Positions 48,216 through 55,544 of a stretch of DNA of 64,000 bases are shown here, one piece after another. Numbering within the stretch: the stretch's first letter is position 1; each line of letters begins with the position of its first letter. A model generated the notes under the pieces. It did no database searches, had not been told where the DNA came from, and saw only the letters and a program-made list of their open reading frames with translations. Origin of the DNA: Draconibacterium sediminis (GTDB lineage: Bacteria > Bacteroidota > Bacteroidia > Bacteroidales > Prolixibacteraceae). The translations under genes and the position numbers were made by a program. The DNA is taken from positions 1 through 64,000 of the forward strand of contig NZ_JRHC01000001.1 of NCBI RefSeq assembly GCF_000949475.1, in the 5' to 3' direction.

Positions 48216-50768
48216 ATGGCAGTAAACGAAGTATCTGTAAAAGCCCCGGCGGGCAAAAAAATTTACTCTCAGGAAGAAGCAGTAAAAGCCTCGCTAGAGT
48301 ACTTCAGAGGAGACGATTTGGCAGCAAGAGTTTGGGTGAATAAGTACGCCCTTAAAGATTCGTTCGGAAATATTTTTGAGCTAACACCGGACGATATGCA
48401 CAAACGACTTGCAAAAGAAATCGCACGCATTGAAGAACGTTACCCTAATCCATTAACCGAAGATGAAATCTACAGCGTCCTTAAAGATTTCAAATACATT
48501 GTTCCGCAGGGAGGACCAATGACCGGTATTGGAAACGACTATCAAATCGCATCACTATCCAACTGTTTTGTAGTTGGGAACGACGGTGACTCGGATTCGT
48601 ATGGTGGAATTATGAAAATTGACCAGGAACAGGTTCAATTGATGAAACGCCGCGGAGGTGTAGGACACGACCTGTCGCACATTCGCCCAAAAGGTTCTCC
48701 GGTAAAGAACTCGGCATTAACATCAACCGGTATTGTTCCGTTTATGGAACGCTACTCCAACTCAACACGCGAAGTAGCCCAGGACGGACGCCGTGGTGCG
48801 CTTATGCTTTCGGTATCGATTAAACATCCCGACTCGGAAAGTTTTATCGACGCCAAAATGGAACAGGGCAAAGTAACCGGCGCCAACGTATCGGTAAAAA
48901 TTCAGGATGATTTTATGCAGGCTGTTGAATCGGGAACTCCTTACACTCAGCAATACCCGATTAACGGAAAAGCGCAGTACACCAAAAACACCGATGCCGG
49001 TAAAATCTGGAAAAAGATTGTAAAAAATGCATGGAAATCAGCCGAACCGGGAATTCTTTTCTGGGATACCATTATTAAAGAATCGGTGCCTGATTGTTAT
49101 GCCGACCTGGGTTACCGCACGGTTTCGACCAACCCTTGTGGAGAAATTCCGTTGTGTCCTTATGATAGCTGCCGCTTATTAGCCATTAACTTATACTCGT
49201 ACGTAGAAAATCCGTTTACCAAAGACGCGAAGTTCAATTTCGAATTGTTTAAAGAACACATCCATTACGCACAGCGCATTATGGACGACATTATCGATCT
49301 TGAACTGGAGAAAATTGATGCCATTTTAGAAAAAGTTGAGGAAGATCCTGAAGCTGAAGAAATTAAATTCACTGAAAGAAATCTTTGGGAAAGCATTCGT
49401 AAGAAAGCCAAAGAAGGCCGCCGTACCGGAATTGGTATTACTGCCGAAGGCGATATGCTGGCTGCATTAGGATTACGCTATGGAAGCGATAATGCAACTG
49501 ATTTCTCGGAAGAAATTCATAAAACAATTGCCATTGAAGCTTACCGTTCGTCGGTACACCTGGCTAAAGACCGTGGAGCATTTACCATTTACGATGCCGA
49601 GCGCGAAAAGAACAATCCGCTTATTAACCGTATTAAAGATGCTGATGAGGCGCTTTACCAAAAAATGGCAAAATACGGCCGTCGGAATATTGCGCTGCTA
49701 ACCATTGCTCCAACCGGAACAACCAGCCTGATGACACAAACAACATCGGGAATCGAACCGGTTTTCCTTCCGGTTTACAAACGCCGCCGTAAGGTAAATC
49801 CTAACGACAAAGATGTTCGTGTTGATTTTATCGACGAAGTTGGCGATCATTGGGAAGAGTACACCGTTTTCCACCACCATTTTAAAACCTGGATGAAAGC
49901 GAATGGTTACGATACTTCCATCGAATATTCGCAGGAAGACCTGGATAAAATGGTAAAAAAATCGCCTTATTACAAAGCTACATCAAACGATGTTGACTGG
50001 CTGAACAAAGTACGTATGCAGGGAAGAATCCAGAAATGGGTTGACCACTCGATTTCGGTTACCATTAACCTGCCTGCCGATGTAAAAGAAGAGCTGGTCG
50101 GCGACTTGTATTTCGAAGCATGGAAAAGCGGATGTAAAGGTGTTACCGTTTATCGCGACGGATCGCGCTCGGGTGTGCTTATTTCGAACGACGACAACAA
50201 GAAAAAAACCGAAGATGGCGCATTCCCGCTGAAACGCCCTGAAAAACTGGAAGCCGACGTTGTACGTTTCCAAAACAACAAGGAAAAGTGGATTGCTTTT
50301 ATCGGTTTAATGGATGGCAAACCTTACGAGATTTTCACCGGTTTGCACGATGATGAAGACGGAATTTTGCTGCCTCGCTCGATAACAAAAGGCTACATTA
50401 TTAAAAACTGGGAAGGCGAAGATTCGCGTTACGATTTCCAATATGCCAACAAACGTGGCTACAAAACCACTATTGAAGGATTGTCGCACAAATTCAATCC
50501 GGTATACTGGAACTACGCCAAGTTAATTTCGGGAACCTTGCGCCATGGTATGCCAATTCATAAAATTGTTGAACTGGTAACCAGTCTGCAACTGGATAAC
50601 GAAACCATTAACTCGTGGAAAGCGGGTGTGGCACGTGCACTGAAAAAATACATTCCTGACGGAACAATCGCCGATGATGCAAAATGTGGCGAATGTGGAT
50701 CAGACGAAGTAGTATACCAGGAAGGCTGTTTAACCTGCCTCTCTTGCGGATGCTCGAAATGCGGATAA
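48216..50768 (+). CDS. nrdJ: Adenosylcobalamin-dependent ribonucleotide reductase, class II
   Basis: An 850-residue class II reductase that makes deoxynucleotides with vitamin B12 and without oxygen. The active-site cysteines are present: SLSNCFVVGN (N-terminal redox Cys), STNPCGEIPLCPYDSC (radical Cys) and its GEIP loop. APTGTTSLMTQTTSGIEPVF is the conserved C-terminal barrel motif. The tail CGECGSDEVVYQEGCLTCLSCGCSKCG is the zinc-binding, redox-active end. There is no NrdB partner, as expected. It is monocistronic with a bidirectional terminator. Confidence 0.95.
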   Translation: MAVNEVSVKAPAGKKIYSQEEAVKASLEYFRGDDLAARVWVNKYALKDSFGNIFELTPDDMHKRLAKEIARIEERYPNPLTEDEIYSVLKDFKYIVPQGGPMTGIGNDYQIASLSNCFVVGNDGDSDSYGGIMKIDQEQVQLMKRRGGVGHDLSHIRPKGSPVKNSALTSTGIVPFMERYSNSTREVAQDGRRGALMLSVSIKHPDSESFIDAKMEQGKVTGANVSVKIQDDFMQAVESGTPYTQQYPINGKAQYTKNTDAGKIWKKIVKNAWKSAEPGILFWDTIIKESVPDCYADLGYRTVSTNPCGEIPLCPYDSCRLLAINLYSYVENPFTKDAKFNFELFKEHIHYAQRIMDDIIDLELEKIDAILEKVEEDPEAEEIKFTERNLWESIRKKAKEGRRTGIGITAEGDMLAALGLRYGSDNATDFSEEIHKTIAIEAYRSSVHLAKDRGAFTIYDAEREKNNPLINRIKDADEALYQKMAKYGRRNIALLTIAPTGTTSLMTQTTSGIEPVFLPVYKRRRKVNPNDKDVRVDFIDEVGDHWEEYTVFHHHFKTWMKANGYDTSIEYSQEDLDKMVKKSPYYKATSNDVDWLNKVRMQGRIQKWVDHSISVTINLPADVKEELVGDLYFEAWKSGCKGVTVYRDGSRSGVLISNDDNKKKTEDGAFPLKRPEKLEADVVRFQNNKEKWIAFIGLMDGKPYEIFTGLHDDEDGILLPRSITKGYIIKNWEGEDSRYDFQYANKRGYKTTIEGLSHKFNPVYWNYAKLISGTLRHGMPIHKIVELVTSLQLDNETINSWKAGVARALKKYIPDGTIADDAKCGECGSDEVVYQEGCLTCLSCGCSKCG

Positions 50769-50787
50769 TTATTAATTCGACTATACT

Positions 50788-50822
50788 AAAAGAGCCGGGA
50801 TCGTTTTGATTCCGGCTTTTTT
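50788..50822. terminator. Bidirectional terminator between nrdJ and the convergent LytTR gene
   Basis: AAAGAGCCGG... pairs with ...CCGGCTTTTTT in a stem of about 13 bp with a short loop; A-run on one side and T-run on the other, so it serves both genes. Confidence 0.88.
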
Positions 50823-50827
50823 AATGC

Positions 50828-51364
50828 TTAAAAGTTTATTAGATCCCTGATCTTTTCGTTATAACTCTTACTACATGAAACAATTCGTTCCTTCTCGCAT
50901 TTCATAACCAAATCAAAGCGGCCATTGTCCAGCTTCTTAACTTCGTGGATCAGGTTTTTATTCACCACTGTAGATTTATGAATACGGATAAACTCTTCCG
51001 GGAATTTTTGCTCCAATTCGCCGAGGGTACTATCAACCACGTATTCTTTCCCCGTAATATCGGTTAGAAAAACAAAGTTATTCCCTGCCGACAGATCAAC
51101 GATTTCGTCGAAACGAATAAGCGTAATTTTATTCCCCTCTTTTACCGGGTAATACTCTTTAATTTTCTCGGCCGTAATTAAAGGCTCTTGTTGATTGTTT
51201 ATTGGCGTTTCGGGCTGTGCCTCATTTTTAGGTGCTTTACCTTTCCTTATCAGATACCTAATCAGCAATACCAGCAATAAAACTCCCAGAAACCCAGGCA
51301 CTAACAAAATTAAAAGGATAATTATTTCCTGCGGACCGATAAATCCAAGTAACAAAGTATTCAT
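50828..51364 (-). CDS. Membrane-anchored LytTR DNA-binding protein (short)
   Basis: A 178-residue protein with one N-terminal helix (IIILLILLVPGFLGVLLLVLL, written about residues 14-36), a linker rich in P/Q/E, and a LytTR domain at about 75-178 (ITLIRFDEIVDLSAGNNFVFL, LGELEQKFPEEFIRIHKSTVV, NRNLI-type NKNLIHEVKKL). No receiver domain is present, so it is not a two-component regulator of the usual type. LytTR domains bind direct-repeat sites. A second LytTR protein lies 3 kb away (53960), with different membrane topology. A GC-rich structured stretch lies upstream. Confidence 0.88.
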   Translation of the reverse strand: MNTLLLGFIGPQEIIILLILLVPGFLGVLLLVLLIRYLIRKGKAPKNEAQPETPINNQQEPLITAEKIKEYYPVKEGNKITLIRFDEIVDLSAGNNFVFLTDITGKEYVVDSTLGELEQKFPEEFIRIHKSTVVNKNLIHEVKKLDNGRFDLVMKCEKERIVSCSKSYNEKIRDLINF

Positions 51365-51431
51365 TGGTGTTTAAATTAGTTTTAGCTCAAACTAAACAAA
51401 TACTTTGTTAAATTAAAAATTAAAATAAACC

Positions 51432-51497
51432 ACTTGCCTTATATTCGTGGCAACAGCCCCTGAAAAAGCCGCGAGGCGCCTGAGCAAATAGGCAAGT
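51432..51497 (-). other. GC-rich structured island upstream of the short LytTR gene
   Basis: ACTTGCCT (51432-51439) and AGGCAAGT (51490-51497) form a perfect 8-bp long-range stem around about 50 bases containing further G/C pairings (GGCGCC, GCCGCG, GGCAACAGCCCC). Flanks are strongly AT-rich. It could be a structured 5' leader of the LytTR message, since it lies on the 5' side of that gene, or a separate small RNA. No open frame runs through it. Confidence 0.4.
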
Positions 51498-51534
51498 CGC
51501 CTTCACGCAAACATTAATTTTTAGAATTAAGGCA

Positions 51535-51570
51535 CAAAAAAATGCCCCACCGAAAAACGATGAGGCATTT
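51535..51570 (-). terminator. Terminator after gcvH
   Basis: AAATGCCCCA (51540-51549) pairs with TGAGGCATTT (51561-51570), one mismatch, with a minus-strand T-run after it (51535-51540). Confidence 0.85.
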
Positions 51571-51588
51571 ACGTATGCTGTAAATCTC

Positions 51589-51969
51589 TTAAGCTTCAAT
51601 CATTGCTTTGTAAGCGTCAGCGTCCATCAGGTCGTCCAACTCAGCTGCGTCTGCAACTTTTATTTTAATCATCCATCCTTTTCCGTAAGGATCTTTGTTT
51701 ACCAATTCAGGGTCGTCGGCCAGGTCTTCGTTAAACTCGGCAACTTCACCTCCAACTGGCATAAACAGGTCAGAAACGGTTTTCACTGCCTCAACTGTAC
51801 CAAAAGTTTCACCTTTATCCAGTGTTTCACCTTCAGTTTCAATTTCAACAAACACAACATCACCCAGTTCTCCCTGGGCAAAATCGGTAACACCTACAAC
51901 AGCTACATCTCCCTCAACGCGTACCCATTCGTGGTCTTGCGTATATTTCAAATCAGCTGGAATATTCAT
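51589..51969 (-). CDS. gcvH: Glycine cleavage system H protein
   Basis: A 126-residue lipoyl carrier. The lipoylation lysine is in [18 protein letters not shown] (K of VEAVK), and the N-terminal [18 protein letters not shown] and ending [15 protein letters not shown] are typical. It shuttles the aminomethyl group between P, T and L proteins, which are not in this window. It is monocistronic, with a terminator downstream. Confidence 0.97.
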   Translation of the reverse strand: MNIPADLKYTQDHEWVRVEGDVAVVGVTDFAQGELGDVVFVEIETEGETLDKGETFGTVEAVKTVSDLFMPVGGEVAEFNEDLADDPELVNKDPYGKGWMIKIKVADAAELDDLMDADAYKAMIEA

Positions 51970-52176
51970 ATTTTTAGTTTTAAATTATTTAAATCGAATC
52001 GTTTGAAAACCACCTTTTAAATCTATCGCTTTACAAATTCGCCGGGTGCATTTTTCATTAATGATATTTGCCAAAATTAAAACATTTTAATGAAAAACAA
52101 CCCCCTTATACCCATGCATTTCCCTGATTTTTATCGCATTTTATCTCGTGGGGTACAAAATATGTGGTGCTTTTTG

Positions 52177-52184
52177 TATAATTG
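52177..52184 (+). promoter_or_regulatory. tsaE promoter -7-like element
   Basis: TATAATTG differs from TAnnTTTG at one base and lies 17 bases before the tsaE ATG at 52202. It falls inside an in-frame extension to 52148, supporting the shorter gene. Confidence 0.4.
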
Positions 52185-52201
52185 CAAAAATTGTAGAAAA
52201 A

Positions 52202-52624
52202 ATGTATTCAAAAAAAATCAATTCGCCCGACGATCTCGAAATCGCTGCAAAGGAGCTAATTACAGCATTTAGCGACGACCGCGTTTTTGCATTTTACGGC
52301 AAAATGGGTGCGGGAAAAACAACTTTCATCCAGTCGGTTTGCCGTGCACTCGGATCGGATGATAATGTTACAAGCCCTACTTTTGCACTGATAAACGAAT
52401 ACAACACTGCAGATTTTGATTCAATTTTTCATTTCGATTTTTACCGGATAAAAGATATTGAAGAAGCTTACGACCTGGGCTACGAAGACTACATTTACAG
52501 CGGAAGCTACTGCCTGATTGAATGGCCGGAAATGATCGAACCGCTTCTGCCCGAAAAAATGGTGGAGGTGAAAATTGAAGTTCAGGACGACAATACCCGC
52601 CTGATTACCGCACAGGAAATTTAG
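52202..52624 (+). CDS. tsaE: tRNA threonylcarbamoyladenosine biosynthesis ATPase TsaE
   Basis: A 140-residue P-loop ATPase: Walker A GKMGAGKTTF, then VTSPTFALINEY, FHFDFYRI and CLIEWPEMI, the complete TsaE motif set. It is needed for t6A37 modification of ANN-decoding tRNAs with TsaB, TsaC and TsaD, none of which is here. The start is the ATG at 52202 (MYSKKINSPDD); an upstream in-frame start at 52148 is unlikely. The alanine dehydrogenase gene follows after 107 bases. Confidence 0.95.
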   Translation: MYSKKINSPDDLEIAAKELITAFSDDRVFAFYGKMGAGKTTFIQSVCRALGSDDNVTSPTFALINEYNTADFDSIFHFDFYRIKDIEEAYDLGYEDYIYSGSYCLIEWPEMIEPLLPEKMVEVKIEVQDDNTRLITAQEI

Positions 52625-52731
52625 CCTGCCAACACTGCTTTCTACTTCCCTGTTAATTTTCTTTGAAAACTCCCCTTTTGCTTGTAAATTGGTGCTGTTG
52701 ATTTCGTCAGATAAATTCATTAAGTTCAATT

Positions 52732-53943
52732 ATGGAAAAAGCAAGAGAAAAGGTATCAATACCAAAAACCATGCTTCTGCCCAAAGAGGAGATGTTGGAG
52801 GTAAAAAAGAAGGGCCAGAAAATAAAGATTGGCGTTCCTTCCGATCTGTCGAAGGTTGAATACCGGGTACCTTTATCGCCGCAAGCCGTTGATTTGCTGG
52901 TTTCGTACGGCCACGAAATCCTGATTGAACGCGACGCCGGAAAAGCGGCCAGCTACAGCAACGAAGATTATCAAAAAGCCGGCGCTACCATTGTTGAAAC
53001 CAAAGAAGAAACTTTTCAGTGCGACATAATTTTACGTATTGCACCTTTTGATTGCGACGAGATCGATGCATTGCGCGGCAACCAGTTCATCATTTCAAAC
53101 ATGCAGATTCAGGCTCATTGCAATGAATCCATTCAGAAATTGATGCAGAAAAAGGTAACCACCATTGCTTTTGAATACCTTGAAAACGAAGAGGGCTTTC
53201 TTCCATTCGTTCATCAAATGAGCCAGATTGCAGGAGTTACTTCCATCACCATAGCCAGCGAATACCTGAGTAATTCGCGCAACGGAAAAGGCGTTTTGTT
53301 TGGCGAAGTTACTGGCGTTACACCCGCCGAACTGGTGATTATAGGTACCAGCACAGCTGCAGAATATGCAGCGCGTGCAGCACTCGGACTGGGTATTTTC
53401 GTGAAGGTTTTTGATACTTCGGTTTACGAACTCAGTAAACTGGAAGAGAAACTTGGCCGGCGTATTTTTACTTCGGTATTCTATCCCAAAGTATTACGCA
53501 AAGCCCTTATTTCGGCCGATGCCGTTATTGGAGCAACAGCTTTTAATACTCCACCTAAATTTAAAGTTTCGGAGAGCCTTGTAAAACAAATGAAGGAAGG
53601 ATCGGTAATTATAGATTTGAACGTGAGCCAGGGGGGCTGTTTCGAAACTTCGAAGTGCACCGATTTTAACAACCCAACATACACCAAACACGGAGTTGTG
53701 CACTACTGTGTTCCTAACACTCCGGCCATGGTAGCCCGAACGGCTTCCATTTCGTTGAGTAACATTTTAATTCCGATTTTGCTTGCCATTGGCGATAACG
53801 GCGGAGTTGAAAACTACATAAAAGTGTCGAAAGGATTCCGGAAAGGCGTGTACATCTACCACGGTATTCTCACCAATCACGACGTTGGGCGCATGTTCAA
53901 TATCCCCGCAAAGGACATTGATTTATTGCTGGCAGTTTTTTAA
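52732..53943 (+). CDS. Alanine dehydrogenase-family protein
   Basis: A 403-residue member of the alanine dehydrogenase/PNT family: GVPSDLSKVEYRVPLSPQAVDLL at the N-terminus (substrate Arg and Lys region), the NAD-binding ELVIIGTSTAAEYAARAALGLG, and VIIDLNVSQGGCFETSK. Against canonical Ald (about 370 residues) it has an N-terminal extension of about 25 residues and a modified glycine motif (GTSTAAEYA rather than GxGxxG), common in the Bacteroidota branch. It interconverts alanine and pyruvate, or may have another substrate. The LytTR gene starts 16 bases downstream in the same operon. Confidence 0.88.
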   Translation: MEKAREKVSIPKTMLLPKEEMLEVKKKGQKIKIGVPSDLSKVEYRVPLSPQAVDLLVSYGHEILIERDAGKAASYSNEDYQKAGATIVETKEETFQCDIILRIAPFDCDEIDALRGNQFIISNMQIQAHCNESIQKLMQKKVTTIAFEYLENEEGFLPFVHQMSQIAGVTSITIASEYLSNSRNGKGVLFGEVTGVTPAELVIIGTSTAAEYAARAALGLGIFVKVFDTSVYELSKLEEKLGRRIFTSVFYPKVLRKALISADAVIGATAFNTPPKFKVSESLVKQMKEGSVIIDLNVSQGGCFETSKCTDFNNPTYTKHGVVHYCVPNTPAMVARTASISLSNILIPILLAIGDNGGVENYIKVSKGFRKGVYIYHGILTNHDVGRMFNIPAKDIDLLLAVF

Positions 53944-53959
53944 TCAAGAATAAGTTCCA

Positions 53960-54808
53960 ATGCTGAACTCACTAAACAAAAAGTATCCGTTTAACGACAA
54001 CCTAAAGGTAAATGCACGCTCCATATCGTCCGTGAGCCTGGGTATTTTTTTATTTCTGCTGTTCTTTCAGCCCTTCGAAATTCAAAACCCCGATTTTAAT
54101 AACCGCCTCATTATCCTTGCAACGTTTGGCGCAATTACACTGGTTTTACTCAGTATTTTTCGGGTGGTTATTCCTTCCATCTTCATCACCGCATTTTCCG
54201 AAGAGCGCTGGACCATTTTAAAAGAGATCATCATCGATCTTCTTTTTGTGATTTGCAACTCCGTTGCCTTTGCATTTTTTGCTCGATACGTAGGCCAAAT
54301 CCCTATGACCTTTCCAATTGTCATCAATATCGTCATCATTTCAATAACAGCGGCGGTGGTTGTGGTGCTTACCAACCAGTTTTATCTGCTGAAAAAGAAA
54401 GTGCAGAAGCTGGAACCTAGCCCGGAGCAAAACGGCAAAAAGGAAACGAAAGAACCGCCGAAAGAAATTGAGTTTGAATCGGAAAACAAAACGGAATATT
54501 TTACGCTTTTTCTCGAGCAGTTGATCCTTATCAAATCAGCGAACAATTACATTGAAGTGATTTATAAACACAACGACGAGATCAAGAAAAAACTGATCCG
54601 GAACACCATGAAAACCACAGAGAAATTGTTACAAAAGTACCCGGAAGTCATTCGCTGTCATCGATCGTGTATGGTAAACAAAAACTACATTAAAAAGGTA
54701 TCGCGTGGCTCCGATGGTTTGGAACTGAATCTCTTTGATTACCCGCAGGTAATTCACGTTTCAAGGCAATATGTGCTTCAATTAAAAGAAGCGCTAAAAA
54801 CATCCTGA
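53960..54808 (+). CDS. Multi-pass membrane LytTR regulator
   Basis: A 282-residue protein with four hydrophobic helices (about 28-43, 50-72, 92-110, 120-140), a charged linker (about 145-170), and a C-terminal LytTR domain (about 175-282: YFTLFLEQLILIKSANNYIEVIYK, YPEVIRCHRSCMVNKNYIKKVSRG, YPQVIHVSRQYVLQLK). No receiver or kinase domain is present. It probably senses a membrane or extracellular signal directly. It is co-transcribed with the alanine dehydrogenase-like gene (16-base gap). The next gene downstream (55032) has an inverted repeat in front of it. Confidence 0.9.
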   Translation: MLNSLNKKYPFNDNLKVNARSISSVSLGIFLFLLFFQPFEIQNPDFNNRLIILATFGAITLVLLSIFRVVIPSIFITAFSEERWTILKEIIIDLLFVICNSVAFAFFARYVGQIPMTFPIVINIVIISITAAVVVVLTNQFYLLKKKVQKLEPSPEQNGKKETKEPPKEIEFESENKTEYFTLFLEQLILIKSANNYIEVIYKHNDEIKKKLIRNTMKTTEKLLQKYPEVIRCHRSCMVNKNYIKKVSRGSDGLELNLFDYPQVIHVSRQYVLQLKEALKTS

Positions 54809-54975
54809 TCCAATTTCCTGCCCCTTATTTTACCTGTCTGACTTAATAAATACGTCCAAATCACCTAACAAAGAAGGTAAATGGGACTACTGACACTTAT
54901 CCCGGATAAATGGCAAAAATCCCAAAAACACGGAAATTATCACTATTAAAAGTTAAAAATCCCAAAGACTTTTTT

Positions 54976-55010
54976 TTCGAATAAAATGTCCGTTTATTTG
55001 ATAATTCGAA
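54976..55010. promoter_or_regulatory. Inverted repeat upstream of the B12-domain-like gene
   Basis: TTCGAAT (54976-54982) and ATTCGAA (55004-55010) are perfect 7-bp inverted arms, with AATAAA/TTTATT complementarity inside, ending 21 bases before the ATG at 55032. It is a candidate operator or leader hairpin. LytTR regulators prefer direct repeats, so the neighbouring LytTR protein is not an obvious binder. Confidence 0.45.
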
Positions 55011-55031
55011 AACAATGTAAAATTTATTGCC

Positions 55032-55544
55032 ATGAACATACTACTAATTTATCCGGAAAAAGAGAACAATTCAAAGGGATTTGCAGCCTTCTTTCAAAAG
55101 TTTTTTAGCAAAACAACGGAAGATCCGCTGGAGCTGATCGAGATTTCTATTCAGTTACCCATTACCTGGGAAAGGAAATTGCGCGATCTGAACCAGCAGA
55201 AGTTAAACACCAAGGATTTGGCGTGGGCCGATTACGTAATTGTCAAAGCAGAACCAAGACAACGAACTTCAACGATAAAACTGATTGAAAAATGCAAAAG
55301 TGCCGGAAAGAAGATCATAGCAGAAGGAGCATTATTCGATTCTCAGCCTGCCGATTTTGACAATGTAGATCACCTGATTTTGAACCAGGCAACATTTGAC
55401 CCTTTTGTGCGCGATATGGAAGCCAACACTACCCAACGCATTTACAGCGCTGAATTCAGAAAAGAAAAATTACGCAAAACAGCGTATTCATTACTTGGTT
55501 TTTCGGATTACCTCTCGCGAAACATTCACCCGTTTTCGGCGTGA
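55032..55544 (+). CDS. Stand-alone protein resembling the N-terminal (B12-binding) domain of radical-SAM enzymes
   Basis: A 170-residue cytoplasmic protein. It opens MNILLIYPEKENNSKGFAAF, continues ITWERKLRDLNQQKL and DLAWADYVIVKAE, then ECKSAGKKIIAEGALF-like and DNVDHLILNQA, the order seen in the N-terminal Rossmann domain of B12-binding radical-SAM proteins of the hopanoid-methylase-like group. The radical-SAM half (CxxxCxxC) is absent, and the chain ends before it. The DxHxxG cobalamin-ligand motif is not visible, but members of that group often lack it too. Its 3' end overlaps the convergent pullulanase gene by 19 bases. Function is unknown. Confidence 0.7.
   Translation: MNILLIYPEKENNSKGFAAFFQKFFSKTTEDPLELIEISIQLPITWERKLRDLNQQKLNTKDLAWADYVIVKAEPRQRTSTIKLIEKCKSAGKKIIAEGALFDSQPADFDNVDHLILNQATFDPFVRDMEANTTQRIYSAEFRKEKLRKTAYSLLGFSDYLSRNIHPFSA

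Noticed and set aside
54976..55010. Binding site for the neighbouring LytTR regulator
   Set aside because: LytTR proteins typically bind direct repeats, while this is an inverted repeat; kept only as a generic operator candidate.
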